Shown in pieces: positions 3,801 through 6,260 of a stretch of DNA of 6,260 nt. The DNA is from an uncultured Eggerthellaceae bacterium (GTDB taxonomy: Bacteria > Actinomycetota > Coriobacteriia > Coriobacteriales > Eggerthellaceae). The position numbers were made by a program, and so were the translations under genes. The DNA is taken from positions 1-6,260 of the forward strand of contig CAMPAJ010000103.1 in the NCBI GenBank assembly GCA_946631805.1. Direction: 5' to 3'. Under the pieces are notes generated by a model. That model was not told the DNA's origin and ran no database searches. It saw nothing but the letters and a program-made list of their open reading frames with translations. Each line of letters opens with the position of its first letter. Within the stretch, counting starts at the first letter, position 1.

Positions 3801-6260
3801 CGTGCTTGTACACGATATCGGTGGCAACCTTGCCTTTATCGGCGCCCGTCGGCTCAAACGTACTGTGGATCTGGCCATCCCACGAGCTGTCGAGCAGGCC
3901 GACGCGCTGGTAGACGGCAGCGCCCGACGCGCTGACGTTCTTGTACTCGACGTTGCTTCCCTCTTCGTCGGGTGTGGCGCTCACGTCGCCTTCGTCCAGG
4001 ACGTTGCCGTCATGGTCAACAAGCTGCCAAAGTGGCACGTAGCCCGCATCTTCCAGGTCCTGCTTCTGCTTGACGGTCATGTCGTCGACGCCAGAAGCCC
4101 ACGGATTCTTAGGCAGCTTGCCAACCCAGGTGCTTGCGCCTGATTTGGAAGTGGTGGTTATGTTCACGTCCTCGAACGTTGCGGTTTTGCCGTCTTTGCT
4201 CAGCGACAGCACGAGGTTGCCCTTGTAGGTAAGGGTGCGCTCTTCGCTCGACGCTTCGGCAAAGCCATCGACGTCTGCCTTATAGTTCGCGATGCGCTTG
4301 GCGATCTTCGCGGCATCTTCCTTGGTTATCACCGCATCGGGTACGGCCGGCTGGAAGGTCACCCACTCGCCGGAAGGCGGCGTGTTGCCCATCTCGTATT
4401 CTTCGGTTTCCCACTGGCCATTGCCCTTGCAACTCGCCTTCAGGCGCCAGACGTCGGTGCCGTGCGGCACGTTGACGTACACGTCGGTCACCGACCCCTT
4501 GGGAGCTCGCTTGCCGTCGGCCTTGAACGTCAGGCGATACTTGGTGGGCTTCGAGGGCAGGTAGTACCAGTAGCCCGAAACCGCCTGGCCGTTGAGCCAC
4601 GATGTGGACCAGCCGCCGTTGTACGTGCTCACCTCGATACGCTCGAGAGCGGCCATGCGCTTGGAGTACAGCACCGTGCTCACGGCCGAGCTCTTGGTGT
4701 CGCCGCCCGCAAGCGTCACCTTTGCGCACACGCTGTGCGTGGAGTATTCGTACGGATCGCTCAGCGTCACGGTGGCGTTGTACAGACCTGACCCGGGATT
4801 CGGCGTCACGCTCGTCACCTTGGCGCCGTCGATATAGATGTCAACGCCAGTGTCGGGCTCCAGGTCGGCCTTCGCGGGAGCCACGCCGTTTACCGTGAAG
4901 CGCGCGTCGGCAACGTTACCAGGCGTCTGACAGGTGACGGTCGCGTTGGAGTACGAACACTCGCCGATGCTGTAGTACGTCGCGTCCCACAGGTATCGGT
5001 AAATCGCGGCGGTGTCGATGCTGTGGTCGCTCCACCCGATGTTGCCGAAGGCCACCGAGCCGGTTGCGAACACCTTGCCACCGTTCATACGCGGTGCGCT
5101 GAAGGTTATTGAAAGCGGGTGCTCCGCATCGAAGGCACCGTACTTGCCGCTCGCCAAATCGGCTGCGGGGATGCTCACCACGTACACGCCGTTGCTTGCA
5201 TTGGTGGACGTGCTGTTGCGCAGGGAGTTTGGAAGCAGGTACACGCTACCGCCGTCATCGCTGCCCGCACCGCCGATAGTCGCGTGCGCTGTAGCAGCCG
5301 TGCCGTTGATGTACACGACGCTGCCCGCTATGAGCGAGGTGCGATCGGAGGTTTCCTGGCCCGTCTGCGTCGTCTTTATAACCAAGTTGAGGTCCTCGCC
5401 TTCGGGAATTACACCCTGCCCCATCGCGATAGTCGCACGGTAGTGGAGGTTCGAATCGAAGGGGGCCACGAGCAGGCTGGAATCATCGGTGCTGATCGGT
5501 GCCGCCTTGGGCTTGCTGTCGGGGAAGTCGAGCGAAAGGCTCGTCTGCTGTCCTTCCTCCACGGTAAAGACGTCGCTTTGAACCCACATGCTAGAGCCAC
5601 GTTCGTCAAGCGCCTGTTCGATAAAGCTCAAGGCCAGCTTGTTCTGCGCATCGAGGCTGTTCAGAGCATCCAAATCGGCAAGGAGCACCCGATACGTGCC
5701 AGGCGGCACCGAGCCGAACGTACACGCCACATCCTCGGCCGAGCTACCCAAGCCACCCATGCGCTGGCGCTCGTCTTGGACGTCCACGACTATGCCGCTG
5801 TCTGCCAATGCGAGCACGGCACCGAAGGTCTTCTGATAGCTGTTGGAAACCGCAAGGTCAACTTTGCCAAGCACTTGCATATCTTGCGACTCGACCACCG
5901 TGCGTTTCGCGTCGTTGAGCGCGGCGGCTTTCACTTCGCAATATGCCTCAACGCCGCCCCCGTACAAACTGTTCGAGGAACCCTTGTACAGCTTGCAGGT
6001 AAGCACGTCGTCCTTGGCCACTTGGCTTGGATCGTCAAGGAAGATACTCAAACTGTCTTTCGAAAGCGTCGAGGCCACAAACGTGCCATCGGCCTTATAC
6101 ACATCGGCATAGTTAACAGGAGAGCGGAGCGCAACGACGCCCTCGCGGGGCTTCACGACGATCGCGCCAACGTCAGCCGCTCCGCCCGCAGCCGATGCCG
6201 GCACCTCGATTGCCTTCTGAACCGTGTTAACCTGCACGCCCGACACGGTCAACGAGGAGA
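862..6260 (-). CDS. Very large multidomain surface protein with C-terminal BspA-type leucine-rich repeats (5' end cut)
   Basis: The stop TAG is at 862-864. The frame stays open through the right edge (codons TCC TCG precede the TTG at 6252), and that TTG has no Shine-Dalgarno, so the true start and any signal peptide probably lie outside. Residues are numbered here from the TTG. Visible order: beta module about 128-245, further beta-rich sequence to about 860 including a Trp/Tyr-rich module about 535-640, dockerin-like calcium loop 866-877, unassigned alpha-rich block about 938-1111, Gly/Ser linker 1163-1181, carboxypeptidase-regulatory/CnaB-like module 1192-1306, Ig-like module 1307-1415, FIVAR-like helices 1428-1518, LRR lead-in 1527-1599, six 23-residue LRR_5 repeats 1600-1737, and a lysine-rich tail. 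The Ig, FIVAR and LRR modules are typical of surface adhesins of gut Gram-positives, so a role in binding host or microbial ligands is inferred. No sortase LPXTG motif or C-terminal membrane segment is present. Function is not identified further. Confidence 0.88.
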   Translation of the reverse strand, partial: SSLTVSGVQVNTVQKAIEVPASAAGGAADVGAIVVKPREGVVALRSPVNYADVYKADGTFVASTLSKDSLSIFLDDPSQVAKDDVLTCKLYKGSSNSLYGGGVEAYCEVKAAALNDAKRTVVESQDMQVLGKVDLAVSNSYQKTFGAVLALADSGIVVDVQDERQRMGGLGSSAEDVACTFGSVPPGTYRVLLADLDALNSLDAQNKLALSFIEQALDERGSSMWVQSDVFTVEEGQQTSLSLDFPDSKPKAAPISTDDSSLLVAPFDSNLHYRATIAMGQGVIPEGEDLNLVIKTTQTGQETSDRTSLIAGSVVYINGTAATAHATIGGAGSDDGGSVYLLPNSLRNSTSTNASNGVYVVSIPAADLASGKYGAFDAEHPLSITFSAPRMNGGKVFATGSVAFGNIGWSDHSIDTAAIYRYLWDATYYSIGECSYSNATVTCQTPGNVADARFTVNGVAPAKADLEPDTGVDIYIDGAKVTSVTPNPGSGLYNATVTLSDPYEYSTHSVCAKVTLAGGDTKSSAVSTVLYSKRMAALERIEVSTYNGGWSTSWLNGQAVSGYWYYLPSKPTKYRLTFKADGKRAPKGSVTDVYVNVPHGTDVWRLKASCKGNGQWETEEYEMGNTPPSGEWVTFQPAVPDAVITKEDAAKIAKRIANYKADVDGFAEASSEERTLTYKGNLVLSLSKDGKTATFEDVNITTTSKSGASTWVGKLPKNPWASGVDDMTVKQKQDLEDAGYVPLWQLVDHDGNVLDEGDVSATPDEEGSNVEYKNVSASGAAVYQRVGLLDSSWDGQIHSTFEPTGADKGKVATDIVYKHAYEDGSGYLYDRVTATRGKMVHTICDTKLDKVYELVYKANVNVPDATSDLDGDGQVTIDDKVIAVNAGWSAYADDMEGLCQGILPEADSSPVTTQSLSVQSASDAEKGSSSALPLQVGSLMTQGWLWGDDKPVDYANASSDDTMAALAQFSIKYGGETTNFGMFCHEHFNPTGTNRGGVDQRARKQWGSEGVKQAIEAYAGYYEGFMFSGIYEAAGLTGWNVDIAADITGRAKGAAKGAYGNATGNNGKDATVKMLRREYYEAILAYNKEAAKRGWKPIPWDDFPLGSDLPDPRTTQPDPAKPKTLEDAEELYKKIMEEEGQKKMAESGDLPGADQDSKNRTKPNGAGRGSGKGGSGGGSGSGSVATSVANSNSHVGIIDPSGFVYTGVTDNRLADVTATLFEVNDDGSRVQWGAQDYGQVNPYMTDDEGHYEWFVPEGKWSVTFAKRGYLPYTTGADDGVGAELAGDTWYMPVAPAQLDVNVNLVKATPPQVQGVEWTKNGIEVTFTQVMNEESLSAAMRLSRNGEPLYDEPLYATIKLEGSEYGELEGTYVTRATISPEGDVSADDVFTLEVSSYAESDATTFKGMQRDGVKMVAGYVTALSPTDEALDGGALEQAKRAAQNLLTTVASATVGVAKSANGSDVATTAKWAPQSAFDRVSKAVAALNAVLENESATSSDVSSATIALQDALDAFSAACKNGTKRPAPKVVKGKTYAYGSGTAAAYYLVKSVATAKAAGSVWYVKPKTPAKVKTLVVPATIKLADGKSYKVTGVSASACAKCTNVTKATIGANVATIGANAFKGCKKLKTLVLGKSVASIGANAFSGCIALTKVTLGAKVKTVGASAFKGCKKLKTLSGGKAVTSIGANAFNGCVVLAKVALGAKVKTVGKQAFKGCKKLSKLTVGAAAKTIGANAFNGCKKLATVTVSSKSLTKASCKNLVKGTKITKVKLSGKGKGAKKAYKKYFPKKNAGKKLTVL
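1042..1455 (-). repeat. Six tandem 23-residue BspA-type leucine-rich repeats (LRR_5)
   Basis: Residues 1600-1737 of the large protein. Each unit ends with a variant of IGANAFKGC and begins KKLKTL, IALTKV or similar, matching the LRR_5 pattern L-x-x-V-x-L-G-x-x-V-x-x-I-G-x-x-A-F-x-x-C. All six units are exactly 23 residues, with a cysteine at the same place in each. A less regular half-unit (SYKVTGVSASACAKC) precedes them and a degenerate one (KKLATVTVSSKSLTKASC) follows. The family includes BspA of Tannerella and TpLRR proteins, known for adhesion to host matrix and for bacterial coaggregation. At DNA level the closest copies lie 138 bp apart, i.e. two units. Confidence 0.92.
1699..1977 (-). 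other. FIVAR-like helical module of the large protein
   Basis: Residues about 1426-1518. The pattern is two helices around a Trp turn: ALEQAKRAAQNLL, then TTAKWAPQSAF, then KAVAALNAVLENESATSSDV and ALQDALDAFSAA. This matches the FIVAR layout (a leucine-rich helix, W/Y-x-x-x-x-x-F/L, an alanine-rich helix with AVL-x-x-x-x-AT-x-x-x-V, then L-x-x-A-L-x-x-F). FIVAR modules are found in Gram-positive surface proteins as spacers or ligand-binding helices. Here it separates the Ig-like module from the LRR domain. Assignment is by eye. Confidence 0.7.
2008..2334 (-). other. Ig-like (SbsA-type) module of the large protein
   Basis: Residues about 1307-1415. It opens PPQVQGVEWTKNGIEVTFTQ and continues VMNEESLSAAMRLSRNG, the shape of SbsA-like Ig domains (P-x-V-x-x-V-x-W/Y-x-x-x-G-I-x-V-x-F-x-x-x-M-x-x-x-S/T). 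Strands follow through TRATISPEG and VFTLEVSSYAESDA. It follows directly on the CnaB-like module, a pairing I recall from other large surface proteins of gut bacteria. Likely structural. Confidence 0.55.
2335..2679 (-). other. Carboxypeptidase-regulatory/CnaB-like beta module of the large protein
   Basis: Residues 1192-1306. It begins IDPSGFVYTG, then NRLADVTATLFEVNDDGS, and TDDEGHYEWFVPEGKWSVTF followed by AKRGY, closing with LDVNVNLV. This is the classic order: a named-attribute strand, an insertion, T-D-x-x-G-x-Y-x-W-x-V-P-x-G-x-W-x-V, then K-x-G-Y and a final V-N-V strand. Such transthyretin-like folds are stalk modules in surface proteins. I do not see an obvious isopeptide-bond Lys/Asn/Glu triad, so pilin-like crosslinking is not claimed. 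Confidence 0.7.
2710..2766 (-). repeat. Low-complexity Gly/Ser linker in the large protein
   Basis: Residues about 1163-1181, with sequence such as GSGKGGSGGGSGSGS. At DNA level it is a GGC/AGC-rich run. It divides the protein into an N-terminal half (beta modules, calcium loop, unassigned block) and the C-terminal adhesin-like half, so it is probably a flexible hinge. A charged, helix-prone stretch (TLEDAEELYKKIMEEEGQKK) lies shortly before it. Confidence 0.8.
2920..3441 (-). other. Unassigned alpha-rich block in the middle of the large protein
   Basis: Residues about 938-1111, rich in aromatic residues and alanine. Landmarks are MTQGWLWGDD at the start, NFGMFCHEHFN at 977-987, EAYAGYYEGFMFSGIYEAAG near 1014-1033, an Ala/Gly stretch ADITGRAKGAAKGAYGNATG, and REYYEAILAYNKEAAKRGW near 1075-1093. 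It contrasts with the beta-rich modules on either side and looks like a globular domain. I do not recognise a family. The CHEH cluster could bind metal, but no canonical metalloprotease motif (HExxH) is present. Confidence 0.5.
3622..3657 (-). other. Dockerin/EF-hand-type calcium loop in the large protein
   Basis: Residues 866-877 read DLDGDGQVTIDD: Asp at loop positions 1, 3, 5 and 12, Gly at 6 and Val at 8, as in dockerin-type EF-hand loops. True dockerins carry two such loops about 23-30 residues apart. Only one clear copy is seen, followed by KVIAVNAG, a helix like that after a dockerin loop. It may be a lone structural calcium site rather than a cohesin-binding dockerin. Confidence 0.65.
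4333..4650 (-). other. Aromatic beta-rich module of the large protein
   Basis: Residues about 535-640. It starts ALERIEVSTYNGGWSTSW, then SGYWYYLPSKPTKYRLTF, TDVYVNVPHGTDVWRLKA and GQWETEEYEMG, ending EWVTFQPAVPD. The alternating hydrophobic strands with Trp/Tyr and Pro turns indicate a beta-sandwich. It resembles repeats I recall from giant surface proteins of gut Firmicutes and Actinobacteria, but I cannot name a family. It stands once in the visible sequence. Confidence 0.4.
5518..5871 (-). other. N-terminal prealbumin-like beta module of the large protein
   Basis: Residues about 128-245. It contains LGKVDLAVSNSYQKTFGAVL, then ACTFGSVPPGTYRVLLADLD and VFTVEEGQQTSLSLDF. The combination F-x-x-V-P-P-G-T-Y-x-V with a later V-x-x-G-Q-x-T-x-L-x-L strand is typical of carboxypeptidase-regulatory-like or SpaA-like folds. 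The insertion between them is longer than usual. Assignment is tentative. Confidence 0.4.

Overview
The window looks like chromosomal DNA from a moderately GC-rich actinobacterium. I infer the class Coriobacteriia (Eggerthella/Slackia-like gut bacteria) from the character of the AspS N-terminus, the base composition and the surface-protein architecture. No taxonomic marker proves this. Both real genes lie on the minus strand and are read right to left.

Layout. Positions 862-6260 are filled by one very large gene whose 5' end lies beyond the right edge (at least 1,798 codons visible). It encodes a mosaic protein that looks like a secreted or cell-surface protein. From N to C it has beta-rich modules, a single dockerin-like calcium loop, an alpha-rich block I cannot assign, a Gly/Ser linker, a carboxypeptidase-regulatory-like (CnaB-type) module, an Ig-like module, a FIVAR-like helical module, and a lysine-rich BspA-type (LRR_5) leucine-rich repeat domain that ends at the C-terminus. 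Positions 1-427 hold the 5' part of aspS (aspartyl-tRNA synthetase), cut by the left edge.

The 434-bp gap between them (428-861) has no credible gene but is structured. Just after the large gene's stop is a long GC-rich hairpin (803-848). Next come three copies of a roughly 32-bp repeat (571-602 inverted; 661-692 and 746-778 direct), with a smaller inverted repeat at 709-745. A perfect 33-bp palindrome (447-479) ends three bases before the aspS Shine-Dalgarno sequence.

The two genes are probably not functionally linked: one is housekeeping translation machinery, the other an accessory surface protein. The least explained parts are the intergenic repeat family, the palindrome in the aspS leader, and the unassigned central block of the large protein. 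I see no mobile-element gene, CRISPR array, tRNA or rRNA.
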